Shown here: positions 32,747-45,000 of the stretch, piece after piece
Numbering within the stretch: position 1 is the first letter of the stretch
How the letters are laid out: every line of letters starts with the position of its first letter
Assembly: GCF_020184175.1 (NCBI RefSeq)
Contig: NW_026083097.1
Coordinates: 1 to 64,000 of the forward strand
Reading direction: 5' to 3'
Source of the DNA: Aphis gossypii
Lineage: Eukaryota > Arthropoda > Insecta > Hemiptera > Aphididae
DNA: 64,000 nucleotides
The notes under the pieces: model-generated
What the model was told of the DNA's origin: nothing
The model's database searches: none
The model's input: the letters and a program-made list of their open reading frames with translations, nothing else
Program-made: the position numbers and the translations under genes

Positions 32747-33149
32747 ATGTTTTAATCTATGTCTATTTCTTATAAGTCGATTTCCAATGTTATACAACTT
32801 TATTCTGTATTCTAACCTTTTTGTTTTCAGTGAATTATTTTCAACCATAAGTGTCTCATCACATACATTACTTAAACTTGTATATTTACCAAATTGAAAC
32901 TATCTGTAAAATTGTCTTATTATTATTTTAAAATTAGTGTTCATGTGATAACAAATATTATTATTATTATTATTATTATTACTATATTATATAATTGTAG
33001 ACGTATGTCTATAATAAATGTAACTGGGTTCGCCCGTTTAAAAATTATACAAATAAATAAAATTATCTTTTGGGTAAAAAAAAAAAAAAAAAAAAAAATA
33101 ATAACGACTTTATTCATTTTATTGAAACTTAAAAATATTATAGATTGGG

Positions 33150-33735
33150 AAGGCCGGATCTAGGGGGGGAAGTCGGGGATTTATCCCCGGGCGTATAGTT
33201 TTCGTGGGCGTATTTTAAGGGTTTTAAATTTAAAATGGTCTTTGAAACTGTTGGTGCTCACACTACTATGTGAGTGTGCTTGATTCTTCAAAAAAAAAAA
33301 ATAATATTTGTTCTGGTCATTTACGGATTTGAGGATTGAACTTCGATTTTTGATTACAATGCTAAAAACAAAAAAAAAATATATGAATTAAAAACATGTA
33401 AAAATGTGTAAAATTTAAAAACTTATTATAGGACTCATAAATAGAACTCCAATTGTACTCCAAACCCATATTGTCCAAAGGCCAAATAGTATAAAAACTG
33501 CAGTGAAGAGATTAAAAAAAAAAAAATTAAATATGTAGCATTGTAGCTCTGTCCACAACTAGTAGTGTAAGTTAAGTGTAGGACATGTTGCAAACAGTTA
33601 ATACAAACTACAAATCGTATATAATTGATATTAAAACAAATATTATTATTTTTTTTTTTTTTTAAATAGGCAGTAAATGCCATAAGTTATAGCCTATCAG
33701 AATGGCGGAATTTGGGTCATATATATGTTAGTACT
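33150..33735. other. Intergenic repeat-derived stretch
   Basis: Contains a GC-rich, repeat-end-like patch (33150-33215: GGCCGGATCTAGGGGGG followed by CGGGGATTTATCCCCGGG, a small palindrome) and several A or T runs. It is probably the edge of another transposon copy. No gene seen. Confidence 0.35.
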
Positions 33736-33739
33736 CACC

Positions 33740-35560
33740 ATGCTGCGTACGGCATTAAACAAAGAAGAACATTATAATATTGATGATTGCAGTCATATAT
33801 TAACAAACAATTTTAAAATCCAATCCGATGTATTATTAAAGAATTCTACATACATAAATAATCCCTTAAAATCTCAAATTTTATCAATTATACAAACAAT
33901 GGAGTATGAAGAAAACTATTTACATAAGACAGATAGCATAATAAACATGCATGGAAAATCACACAACTACTTAAAAAAAAATAATAAAAAATTCATAATA
34001 AATTATAAAAAAAAAATAGAAAATATATTAAAGTCTAAACAGTTCAAGTCCACAATGGAATTTGAGAAAATTAAGTGAGTAAAAAATATAAACATAAAAT
34101 AGAACTAAAATATAAAAAAATCTATAACTATACCTAAAACTACAAATTTGAAATTGATGTATTTACAGAGATTTTGAATATAATATAGGTACATGATGGC
34201 ACTAATGACCTTTATCCACCATTAGATCTTAAATTCAGTAACGAAAAAACTATTAATATTAATTACTTTAAATCGCAGACAATAAAACTATACACAATGG
34301 TACAAATTAACGATGAAGAAGAAATAACAAATTTGAAAATTGTCCATAGTTTTGTTAAAAACACAATTACATCATTTGCCCAATATGATGGCAATTTGAA
34401 AGAAATTTTGTAAGCCTTAATTTCTTTTCTAATTCAGTACTTTATTTAATAATATACAATGATATATAAATCTCATTATGTTGTGTTATAGCTGTAACAA
34501 AATTGCATTTAATTTGTTATTAAATGTTATTGAAGAATATAAAAATTTCATTAAATACCATTGCGATGTTTATACTAAAAATGGCGAATACATCTTTAAT
34601 TCAATCATTAAATATGAGTTGCAGAAACTATTATATAAAATTGATCATGATGAATATGATGAATTTTCATACAACAAACTGCAGTGAGTGTTATTATTAT
34701 CATATGTTTGAATAAAAGTATAGTACTTTATAAACTATTGTTTGTTATACAGATATGTGGTTGCAGATGATATAATAATGGTGGATACAGGTGAAGACTA
34801 TTTGGTGAAATTCTATATGGAAAAAGAATTGAAAACATATAATGAATTTGATTTTGTTGATATATTGGTGATCGGGTCAATTCTTAGACAACAATTTCTA
34901 ACTGTAATAAATTTAAAAAAAGTAATTTATAACAAATATTAATACATAATTTATTTTCAGAGCAAACAATTATTTGAACAAATTGTACAAATATCGCAAT
35001 ATCTATGCCTCAATTTTAAAAGCACACTAAATTATTGTACATTCCATAAATCATTAGAAAAACTAAAAAACAAAAAAAAAATAAATTCCATTCACAAACA
35101 CGATATATCAGCATTACATCATATAATAAACACTGAAAACAGTGAAATAAAAAATTTAAAAAGGTCTTCTTATTTTCTGATTCGAATTATAACGATTAAG
35201 GATGTACAACTTTCCGTAATGAAGTTCAATACTTCGAAAATTAATTGCAGCTTACACACTAAAAAAAAAAAAAATTAATTTTGTAATACACATATTTAAT
35301 GAATTAACTAAACAAAATTATAACATCCTACCATCCAAATTAACCGATATCTATAATAATTCTAGTCTCTCCCAATATAATATTAAAATAAAAAATCTAA
35401 TAAAATACATAACAAATTCAACTTCACAATTATATGATTTCAACTTTGTAACACCTCCTAATACCCCAATACAAATACGCACAACACCTGAATTAGTTAT
35501 TGAGGACACACCAGAACGTCAAAAAATAAATGTAAACAAATTTTATAAAAGGTACCTACA
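33740..35560 (+). pseudogene. Unknown multi-exon gene, Lys/Asn-rich, partly broken
   Basis: ATG at 33740. Exons are approximately 33740-34074, 34200-34409, 34492-34683, 34753-34921 and 34961-35276, each bordered by GT-AG. Phases agree from the second to the fifth exon (for example C-A at 34683 joined to A at 34753). The join of the first two exons has no open solution, and a 14-A run at 35261-35274 shifts frame. A further open stretch to about 35552 (Thr/Pro-rich, P-P-N-T-P-I-Q-I-R-T-T-P-E) ends at a GT. Composition resembles the gene at 21494-28189. No known domain. Confidence 0.4.
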
Positions 35561-35692
35561 TAGTTCAGTATCTATATGGCTATAGGTTTGTAAAAGAGTA
35601 AAGGTGACTTAATTAGATTTTTTTTCATTTCAAATCCATGACAACATAAGTAATTCAAATTTTAAATAATATAGATTAATTGTTTAATTTTA

Positions 35693-37032
35693 GATTCTGA
35701 ACGGAGTGATGAATGTATTGATTTTACAATGATGTGTGTTTTTTTTTGTCTGTCGACAACATTTGGAGCAGTAAAAATGCTTCGATTTTTGACTTCAGCC
35801 CTTCTTTGAAAAGGAAATTGAATCTAATTGGTACTTTGGGGGGTCAAAAGTTAAAAATTTTCAATACTTTTTAAATGAATCGGGAAAAACCCTAAAAAAA
35901 TGAGGGAAAACCGGGATTTTTTACGCAAAACCAGTTTTCGTCAAAATCGAATTTTTTATTTTGCAATAACTCAAAAACTCATCGATTTAAATACTTGAAA
36001 TTTTCACCAAATGTTTATATTAGCGTTTTCCATACACCGTTAAATTTTCAAAGCATTTTGACTTTTTTTGAACTATTTATAGACAATTGAAATTTTCAAT
36101 TTTTCTATGTATTTTTTTTTTAAATAACGATAAAAATATTTTGGCTGACCAGAAAATCTTGAATATTTAATACAAAGTTTCTTATAAGTTGTTCTTGATG
36201 TGATAAAAAAAAATCCGAAATTGTTAGTCACAATTTTTTTTTATAAGTGCTTAAAGTTCGAATTTATACGAAATATGTCAAAATTGCGAAAATTTGCAAG
36301 TAATTTTGTGGTTGGAAAATCGTAAAATTTTTTTCTCTTATAACTAAGTTTTGAAAATTTGGTACAAGGTTCTCCATAAATTTTTCTTCAAATATCTGTA
36401 AAAAAAACTCTACCGGATGCAGACAAAACAATTTTATGAGTGTTTGAAATTTAAATTTGTACAAAACCGCGTTAAATACGGTTTAGCCTCAAACGATTTT
36501 TGATATTTGTTATTATTCAAATAGTATAAGTCGTAAATACTTGAAAATTTTACCAGTTATTTAGATTGGAATTTTCTTTACATGATTAATTTTCAAAATA
36601 TTTTGAGTTTTTTGAGCTATTTATAGACAACTGAAATTTTCAATTTTCCTAAGAATTTTTTTTTGAAGTGTCAATAAAATTTTTTTGGCATAGTCAAAAT
36701 ATTTGAAAAATTAATACAAAGTTCCTCATAAGTTATTCTTATAGTGATTAAAAAATTATAAGAATACATATGCATAATTTTTTTTTATTAGCATTTGAAG
36801 TTCAAATTTTGACAAAAATTCGTCAAAATCATGAATATTTGCAAAATATTTTATAGTTTAAAATTCATAAAATTGTTTGTATTTATACCTAAAATCTAAG
36901 TCAAAATTGATTAACCATGCCTTTTGCGAATGCGTCCTAATTGAAAAATAAAATATTTGTTTCAAAATAGAATATACGACAATATTTAAATATAATATAT
37001 CCTAGACTGACAAATCATCTCCGTTCAGAATC
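35693..37032. mobile_element. Non-coding element with GATTCTGAACGGAG terminal inverted repeats
   Basis: The 14-base sequence at 35693-35706 is the exact inverse of 37019-37032, and similarity extends a few bases inward. The 1340-bp interior is AT-rich, has no significant frame, and consists of repeated phrases such as GAAATTTTCAATTTT, CTATTTATAGACAA and CTCATAAGTT. Related sequence lies at 24590-25060 and 42240-42780. It is probably a non-autonomous DNA transposon. I could not identify a target duplication. Confidence 0.7.
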
Positions 37033-37384
37033 GTTTTTCGTATACAATGATTCCTATCATTGCATTCAAATGTAACCTACCCTAGTCCGAGGTCCACCCC
37101 ACTTCCTAATGTACAGCAGAGCGGTACCCACTTACCGACTTTTTGTTATTATTTACCCTTAAATTTCATGAGTGACATTACGCTTGTAAGTAAACCTGGA
37201 TTCAAAGAGAATTTTGATGCCCATGCTCGAAGTGTAGACATACCTTAAGATGTGCATTTTTAAAATATTGTTATATTATGTTTTAAAAATAAATTATGAA
37301 TTTATTAAGAACTACATATGTATGATACTATTGTTACTCAAAATTATTAAAAAGTCACCATCAGCAATAAAATATCTAATTAAT

Positions 37385-39268
37385 AATAACCTGGTAGAGG
37401 AAAATTTTTCTTTGTTCTCAAGAACCTAGGCTTTTTGGTGAAACACTCCTTAAGGTAATTGCTGACGAGATATCTTCAGGAGTCCACTTATAAGTTTTTT
37501 TTTTTTGGATTAAGTAATAATTGAATTTGTGTGGGTGTGAATAATTGATTCAGTTTATTTGAAAATTCAGTTTCAACCCTTTCATTTTCCAATTTCAAAA
37601 ATTGGTCATACCATTTAATTTTATTTTGTAAATGAAAAATAATTGTTTTATTCTTATCATTTATTTCAGCAAGTTTTTCGTTTTGATTTTTAATAACTTC
37701 ATAATCGCTTTTTAGCCTAAAAATAATATGTTGATTGCTGTTATACATAATACAAAATAACTATCTAATACCAGTGTATAACTCACTAGATAACTAACTC
37801 AATCTACTTTCTTAAAGTTTATAATATACAAATTCAAAAGTGTATAAAATGGTCCATAAGACATTAACATTAGCCATAGGTTAGGAAGATAGGAAGATAG
37901 CAGATAGGAACGATTTGAAGCTACACATAGAAAAACATTGTATATTTTAATTACTTTCCACAAGATTTATTTTGTAAGCGCAATGTCAATATAATTGAAT
38001 AGCTACTATGTTAAACATTTAAAATTAAAAAAAAAATACAAATATATATTATATTTTAATGATTTATCTAAGATAATAATATAATATATAAGATGATTAT
38101 AAAAACACAACATATAATCTATAACTAATAACATATATTCTTTAACTAATAACATATATTGGAATACATTTACATGAAAATATTATAATTTATATCAAAA
38201 GTGGTTGAGAAAAATTGTTTAAAAGTTGTTATGTATACGTATACCACAACATTGAAAACTAATTCATGATCTCATTGGTATTTATTTTTGGCATTAACCA
38301 ATATAAACCATGAATCACAGGTTTCAATGAAGGAGAATCCACATTATTGGTTCTATTCATCCTCAATTTTGTCCACATTAAAACATATATGAAAACATAA
38401 AAACGATTATAGTATGCATTATATTATATGAAATGTTATCACAAAAGATTAAGAAGAATACTTTAAAAAATAATATCTTGATTACATACTTTTGAAATTC
38501 TCTGTTATTGTTTTCCAACATTTCATCCTCACACAAAGGCTCAATTTCAAGCTCATCGCATAATTTACTAAAATTAATTTCCAAGTTAGAACAACACTGA
38601 GTTTTTAGAGAAAAATCACTAAAACATAAAATTATAATTTATTAAAGTAGGTACCAATGCAATAATATTTAAAACGTTCACTTTAACTGATTATTAATAA
38701 AAATAACTTTACTTTGATTTAGTAACTGTAAAAGAACCAGAAGGTGTTCTTATAATAAATGATGGTGAATTTGATGAAGACAATCGGTTGTAAGGAATAT
38801 CGTCATAATAATATCCAAACGTGCTACAAAATTAAGATTCATAAAATATCTGTAAATCTTAAGCAGAAAGTTAAGATAAATGATGAAGTAGGTATATAAA
38901 AGTACCTCAATGGAATTGCATTTGGTAATAATCTTCTGCTAGTTATTGGTGAAAAACCAGCAGTACTTTGAACAAATGTCTTAGCAGCAAAACTGTCAGT
39001 AGATAATGATTACTGCATACTACACCTGAATTTATGATATAAAAATACCAAATGTTATATAGGTAGACCGAAATTTCAAAAATAAAATATTCTTAATACC
39101 CGTTTCAAAATTAACTTTTGTAACTTTAGATTCAAGTTTAATTTGATCGAACCATTTTTTACGCATCTCGGGGTCTTTTGGGAACTTATGAAGATAAACA
39201 TTTGAAGGTTTTCTGTAATCTTTTTTCCTACTTCCACTGAAACACCCTTCGAACGAACACATCGGCAT
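37385..39268 (-). pseudogene. THAP/P-element-type transposase, N-terminal fragment
   Basis: On the minus strand, exon 1 (from ATG 39268 to about 39101) encodes a THAP zinc finger: MPMCSFEGC, H-K-F-P-K-D-P and W-F-D-Q-I. A following exon near 39020-38905 supplies V-C-S-N-H-Y, with a probable one-base slip just after it. Exons near 38825-38718 and 38620-38490 are Ser-rich and acidic. The piece at 37722-37385 carries a coiled coil, then T-P-T-Q-I-Q-L-L-L-N-P and W-T-P-E-D-I-S-S-A-I-T-L-R-S, the conserved start of the P-element/THAP9 catalytic region. It breaks off there, so the catalytic core is missing. Confidence 0.7.
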
Positions 39269-39299
39269 TTTATAAATAAGTGCGAAATCTAATTTATAA

Positions 39300-40084
39300 A
39301 ATTACTACAAGTCTTTAGAAAAAATATTAAATAAGAATTCGAAGAGTAATGTCTAATTTCGAAAGACAGTAGACACTTTTCATTTTCCAAAATATATCAC
39401 TTTTATCACAAAACGAATTATGCATATTTGATAAGTCTTGTGATCAATTCTCGACCAATGAGAAGTGAAGCATAACGTACGCCATATTTGCGCAGAAAAT
39501 CATCAGAATTAAATATTGCTGTCATACCTGTTTATTTTGTCATGCTATCGACTACAGTTTGAGATGGAGAATCGTGTCGAACGTCGAGCTCTTAAGCCGT
39601 TTCCGAACCGCAGAGAACACCGCATTAATCGCTTCGATTTACTGGTCAAAACGTCAAATCCTTAGGATTCTCGCGTAAAGAAAACTCGGAAAATAAAAAC
39701 GTTCTCACGTCATCGAGTCTCCGTCCGTAACGATCGTAAAAGCAGAATCACCGTCGTTATCGTACGTACGACGACGATTTAATAGACGCGCGCGCCATTC
39801 CGACGTTCCTCTCACGGTTCGAAAATCAAATACAAACGCCCGTCGTAAAGACCAATAACGTTTATGTCGTGGAAACCGAAACGCGTTATGATGTATAGGC
39901 GTGACCTGAAAAGTCTCCGTATTCGTACGCGTATTTTAAACGCGGTCGATCAAAACATCGAGTCCGTTCAGTTCCGTATTATATTACGCACAGGTATAAT
40001 GTACAGTAATATATTTTTTGTCACGCCTGCACCGAAAGTTTGGTTTTCGACCACGGTTGAAGCGTTCGAAAGCGTCCTTTTTCC
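39300..40084. other. CpG-rich stretch without recognised gene
   Basis: From about 39570 to 40080 the sequence is strikingly richer in CpG than its surroundings, with many CGT and ACG phrases. The open frames are short (for example 39864-40100) and resemble nothing known. It could be a promoter-like CpG region or a repeat of foreign composition. Confidence 0.3.
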
Positions 40085-40252
40085 GTCCAGCGGGCGGTAA
40101 AGTGGAAATCCCCAAAGTGCCGGGCGGAAAAGAGGAAATCCCCAAAAGTGCCGGGCGGAAAAGAGGAATTCCCCAAAAGTGCCGGGCGGAAAAGAGGAAA
40201 TCCCCAAAAGTGCCGGGCGGAAAAGAAGAAATCCCCAAAAGTGCCGGCCGCC
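40085..40252. repeat. 31-bp tandem repeat, about five units
   Basis: The unit is approximately GTGCCGGGCGGAAAAGAGGAAATCCCCAAAA, nearly identical between copies, with a diverged first unit (GCGGGCGGTAAAGTGG). Because the unit length is not a multiple of three and stops are absent, four overlapping spurious frames appear on both strands. It is a GC-rich minisatellite in an AT-rich genome. Confidence 0.85.
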
Positions 40253-40496
40253 GGGTACGTAGGTATCACCAGAAACAACCAGAAACTAAAATGTACACCT
40301 ACCACGGTTCTTACAAAACATAAACTTTTGGTTACATCTTAAATGTATAGTAACCTCCTTGCACGACGCATAAACATTTAAACATATTTAATTTGCACTG
40401 TTCCTATATAAGTGCGTCGAACGATGCGTTAGTAATAGTCTATAATTGTTGCATAGATCCATGCATAACATTTTTCATGAACGCAGGGGCGTGACA

Positions 40497-40634
40497 AAAA
40501 ATAGTATGTGTGGCTCGCGCGGGAAGGCCATTTCAGTCTTGGGCGAAATGCGGCACTTGCCTACGGCTCGTGCCGCACACAACGCCCGCGACTGAAATGG
40601 CTCACTTCCCGCCCTTGCCACACAATATACTATT
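40497..40634. repeat. Imperfect hairpin of about 138 bases
   Basis: AATAGTATGTGTGGC...CGGGAAG...GCCATTTCAGTC...GGGCG...TGCGGCAC is followed after a short loop by its reverse complement, ending GCCACACAATATACTATT. The arms are about 60 bases. It may be a small foldback element or an RNA-forming hairpin. Confidence 0.75.
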
Positions 40635-40639
40635 ACGCG

Positions 40640-41557
40640 TACACCCGCTCCGAGCTCACAAGAGCGCGTGTCGTTTTAGACCAATACATAAGACAATAGC
40701 ATTAAGATAATATTATTATCGCTCTCGAGAACGTTTTAAAGATGCTCACTGTCGAGCTATAATAATAATATACGTAGTGTACGCGGGAAAAGGTATAGAA
40801 ACGGAAGAATGGGAGGAATACTTTGGAAAAAAAACGTATCGAAACGGAGCGGCGGCGGCGGACGACGTTTTCAAAAAGAGCGCGGCGGAACGTAATTTTC
40901 TGATTGGTAATCGTCTATAATACGGGTAGCACGGCGCCGGTGGAAAGACGAACCGCTTCACGTTATATTATATAAGTAGAAGTAGATAGATTATATTCAT
41001 TTAAATCCATACTGCATTCGTCTTCGTCATTATTCTATTAAATATTTACTGTTTAGTAGGTACTTATTAGTTATTAATTATTATTTATTATAATAGATAT
41101 ACCGATGCACGACTTACCTACCTCATTTAATTTACTCTTATCAAGTTACATACCACCATAAAAGTCTGTGTATCCTATCACGCACATCAGTCGTTGAAAG
41201 TGAATACCAGAATACCTATTATTCAAGGTGTATTTAACAGGTGTCGACACTCACAAACGAAGCCCGTTGATGAAATGAACGAAATTATTACTTCACTTGT
41301 ATATTCCGCTAGGGAGCGCTGTCTACCCCCGGAGGGCCGATTATTTTCAATTTTTCCCATGTGTTTTAATTTGAAATTTCGTATTATTTAATATTTATCC
41401 TATTATTTATATGAAATGTGAATTATTTATATTTATATTTATATGTGCAAGTGTTTACGAATATATCTGCTGTCTAAATTAAAACGAGGTTGTATGAATT
41501 GTTAAAATAAACAATACAATAATAATTAATATAGGTAGGCATTATATTATCTATATC
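40640..41557. other. Flank of the P element, no gene recognised
   Basis: Mixed composition, with a CpG-rich piece at 40780-40945 and short frames on both strands that do not resemble known families. Nothing further identified. Confidence 0.3.
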
Positions 41558-42021
41558 CATAGATTAAATATACTATAGATAGCCCACCGGTATAGAAGAT
41601 ATGGAAACGTATAAATTAATAACACAACGTCTCAATAGATAGCGTACGCATTTGTGTAATATCGAAAAATAGATTACAATTAATATAATAAATTATTATT
41701 AAAATCAAATAGAAAGGGAAAAATTGTCTGTGCGGGGGGGGGGGATATGACTGGCGTTCGACCGGTTTATACTAAAAATAAATTGCGATACGGAGTAAAT
41801 GAATAATGAAACAATATAAATAAGTACAAACTATAATCATCAACGCTTATACAACAACTCTATATTGTTACTGTAGACAAAAATAATAAATAATAATATG
41901 ACATTATTAAATATTATAATATTAAAACTTTAGAACATTTATAAATCTGCACGAGCCGCGACGACATAGTTTTCAACTTTTCCGTCAATTTACCAATTAG
42001 TATACTTACCTAAATAATATC

Positions 42022-45000
42022 ATGGCTACAAAAAGCAATAAATGTATGTTTTTTAACTGTGGCAAAAGTAAAAGAAATGATAAAAATACAAAGTTATTCC
42101 GTTTTCCCAAAAATCAAGACCAGGCAAAAGAATGGGTTAAACAGTCAGGTTAGTTACCTAGTTAAATAACATACATTTTAAAAATTGAATTATTATTCTT
42201 TTAAAAAATTTAAAAATAAATACATTTAAATTGTATGTATAAGCGTTTAAAGTTTTTTTGAAATATGTCAAAATTATGAAAATGTAGAAAATGTACAAGT
42301 AATTTTATAAATTTTATAAATTTCATAAAATTTTTTGGATTTATATCTTAAGTTTAAAAATTCAACACTAAGTTTTCCATAAGTTTTCCTTCAAATAGCT
42401 TTAAAAAAAACTTGAAGACTCATTATAAGAAAAATGTTATGAGTGTTAGAATTTTAAATTTTTTTGCGTAATCACGATTTATGATCAAACGATTTTCAAT
42501 ATTTGTTATTTTTCAAAAAGTATAAGTCTTAGATACTTGAAAATTTTACCAGTTATTTAGATTGACATTTTTTTTACATGATTTAATTTTCAAAATATTT
42601 TGCTTGTTTTAAGGCTATTTATAGTCATTTGAAATAGTCGTTTTATTTAGTTTTTTTATTATAAATATCGATAAAATATTATTGACTGAGTCAAAACACT
42701 TGAAAATTTAAAACAAAGTTCCTCATAAGTTATTCTTATAATGATTCAAAAATTATAAGAATACATAACTTGAGTTATTTTGTTTTTTTTTTTAAAAGAA
42801 CATTTATTCATAGCGACCTTAAACTTTTTGTCATTAGGTACGTATAATACGCCCAAAATATGTTTTATAAGAAAAGTGCAAACAATTAAAGTAAATTACG
42901 GATATCTAATATATGATGATGATGAAAATAGATATAGTTTATTTGTAAATACTTACCATATTGCATAAAGCTATTATTTAAAATATGCAACTTTTTAAAG
43001 TACTGTTTAGAAATTAGATTTTCTAGTCTTTATACCTACGTTTTGAATTACGTGCTCAGTAAATAATTGAATACAAATTATATTTTATAATCTTATATCT
43101 ATAATCTTATCACTATGCTTTAGGCATTCAATATACAGTCTTAATCGAATAAATAATTGCAATTTTACTTTCAACATACATTTTTTTTTAGCTTGTTTCA
43201 CGCGTACTGCGTTCATGTTTTGTATAATACGTCCTTTTAACATTAATTTATTACACATATTTTTAACACAATTTGTGTTTCACTATTATTTTATAATATT
43301 TGACAATGTTTTTTATAAGAAGCGAATGTAGTTAGTATCGGAAAGTACACCAATTTCTATATTTTTTTTTTGACTTTACATTATTTTATCTGTAGGAAAT
43401 ATTAAATTGGCAGATCTAACTTTAGAACAATTGAATAACCGACATGTTTGTAACTTGCATTTTAAACCTACGGATTTTAATAATATTGAAACACAACAAA
43501 GGCTAAAGCAAAAAGCAGTTCCAATGAAATACGATTGTACTGAAGTACCAATTGATGAGGAACAATACATTCCAACTTCACCTTTAAACGAATCTGAAGA
43601 ACCCGAGTCACCAAATTTACACGTTAAAACACCAACAAAAATTTACAAAAAAAAATGTCCAAGAACGCCAATCGAATCTCCTCATCTTCCTGCTACATTA
43701 AATACATCACCATCTTCGCCAATTTTGAATTATGAATGCTCTCCATCAACAAGTTCAATAATTAAATCATTTGTAGATATGCCTTCACCCATTAGCACTC
43801 GCAAACGTCGTTTAATCAAAGCGAAAACAGTTCTTTTCCCTAACAAACAACGCGAACAAATGTCAAAAAAACGTCTGGAAGAATTAATTAAAAAAAAAAT
43901 ATGTTTTTAAAAAAAAATTCATCTAATATAAGCAAACTAAAAAAAAAACTACAAATATCTCGTAATAAATTAAATTTACATAAATTTAAGAACAATATCA
44001 CATTTTCAAGTTCAGGATCTAAAGTAATAGCAGAAATGCAAATGTTTCATAAGCGTAATTCAAGAACACCCTGGACTCTAGCTGAAAAAAATTTTGCTAT
44101 AAATTTGTACTATAAATCGCCAGCTACACACAAATTTCTTAGAAATAATCAGCAAATAATTTTACCAGGTGAAACAACGTTGCGTAGATGGATTGGCAAG
44201 TCTAAATTTTGTCCCGGTTTTAATTCACTTTGGCTAAAGCAAATTAAAAATAAGTTGGATACAATGTCAGATGATGAAAAACACTGTGTAATAATATTCG
44301 ATGAAATGAAAATAAAATCTTTTTTAGAATATTCAAAGTATTTAGATATGGTTGAAGGGTTTGAGGATTTAGGACACAAAGGCAGAACAAATAAATTGGC
44401 TACACAGGCAATGGTTTTCATTGTTCGGGGGCTTTATAGTAATTGGAAATTACCATTGGCTTATTTTTTAACGGGTTCATCTATGAGTAGTTTAATATTA
44501 AAAGATTTAATTGTAGATGTAATCGAAAAATGCGCAGAGCTAGGTTTTAATATTGTAGCACTCGTTTGTGATCAAGGTTCCAATAATTATTCAGTTTTAA
44601 AGCACTTAGGTTGTTGTAAAGAAAAACCATTTGTTGAAATTAAAGGTAAAACTATATTTTCTATTTTTGATGTGCCACATATTTTAAAAAATTTTAGAAA
44701 CAATTTTTTGAAATATAATTTTAAATTTAATGGACAAGAAGTTTCTTTTTCTGATATTAAGTTGGCTTATAATATTGATAAATCAAGTAATACTAGTAGA
44801 GCCCTTTTAAAACTAACTAACAGTCATATGAATCCCAACCCTTTTCAAAAAATGAGTTGTAAACTTGCTCTTCAAATTTTTAGCAATTCGGTAGCAGCTG
44901 TTTTAAGAACATGCATTGCTACTGGTCAAATAAAATCAAAAACTGCCGTTGCAACCGCCGATTTTGTTCAAGAATTAAACAATTTATTTGACTGTTTAAA

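Larger units (their letters stand above)
29000..33098 (+). mobile_element. LINE (non-LTR) retrotransposon, Jockey/CR1 group, apparently full length
   Basis: Contains ORF1, then ORF2 with endonuclease and reverse transcriptase, and a 3' UTR with an ATT microsatellite (about 32957-32978). It ends in an A tail of more than 20 bases at about 33076-33098. The 5' end near 29000 is inferred from the edge of the zinc-finger fragment. No clear target duplication was found. Both frames lack internal stops, so the copy may be recently active. Confidence 0.8.

Noticed and set aside
29004..33116. Inverse 11-base match AAGTCGTTATT / AATAACGACTT flanking the LINE
   Set aside because: LINEs have no terminal inverted repeats, and the match is short; probably coincidence, with no supporting structure.
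39968..40342. Five overlapping open frames on both strands
   Set aside because: They arise from the 31-bp tandem repeat, which lacks stops in most frames; the translations are mere repeats.
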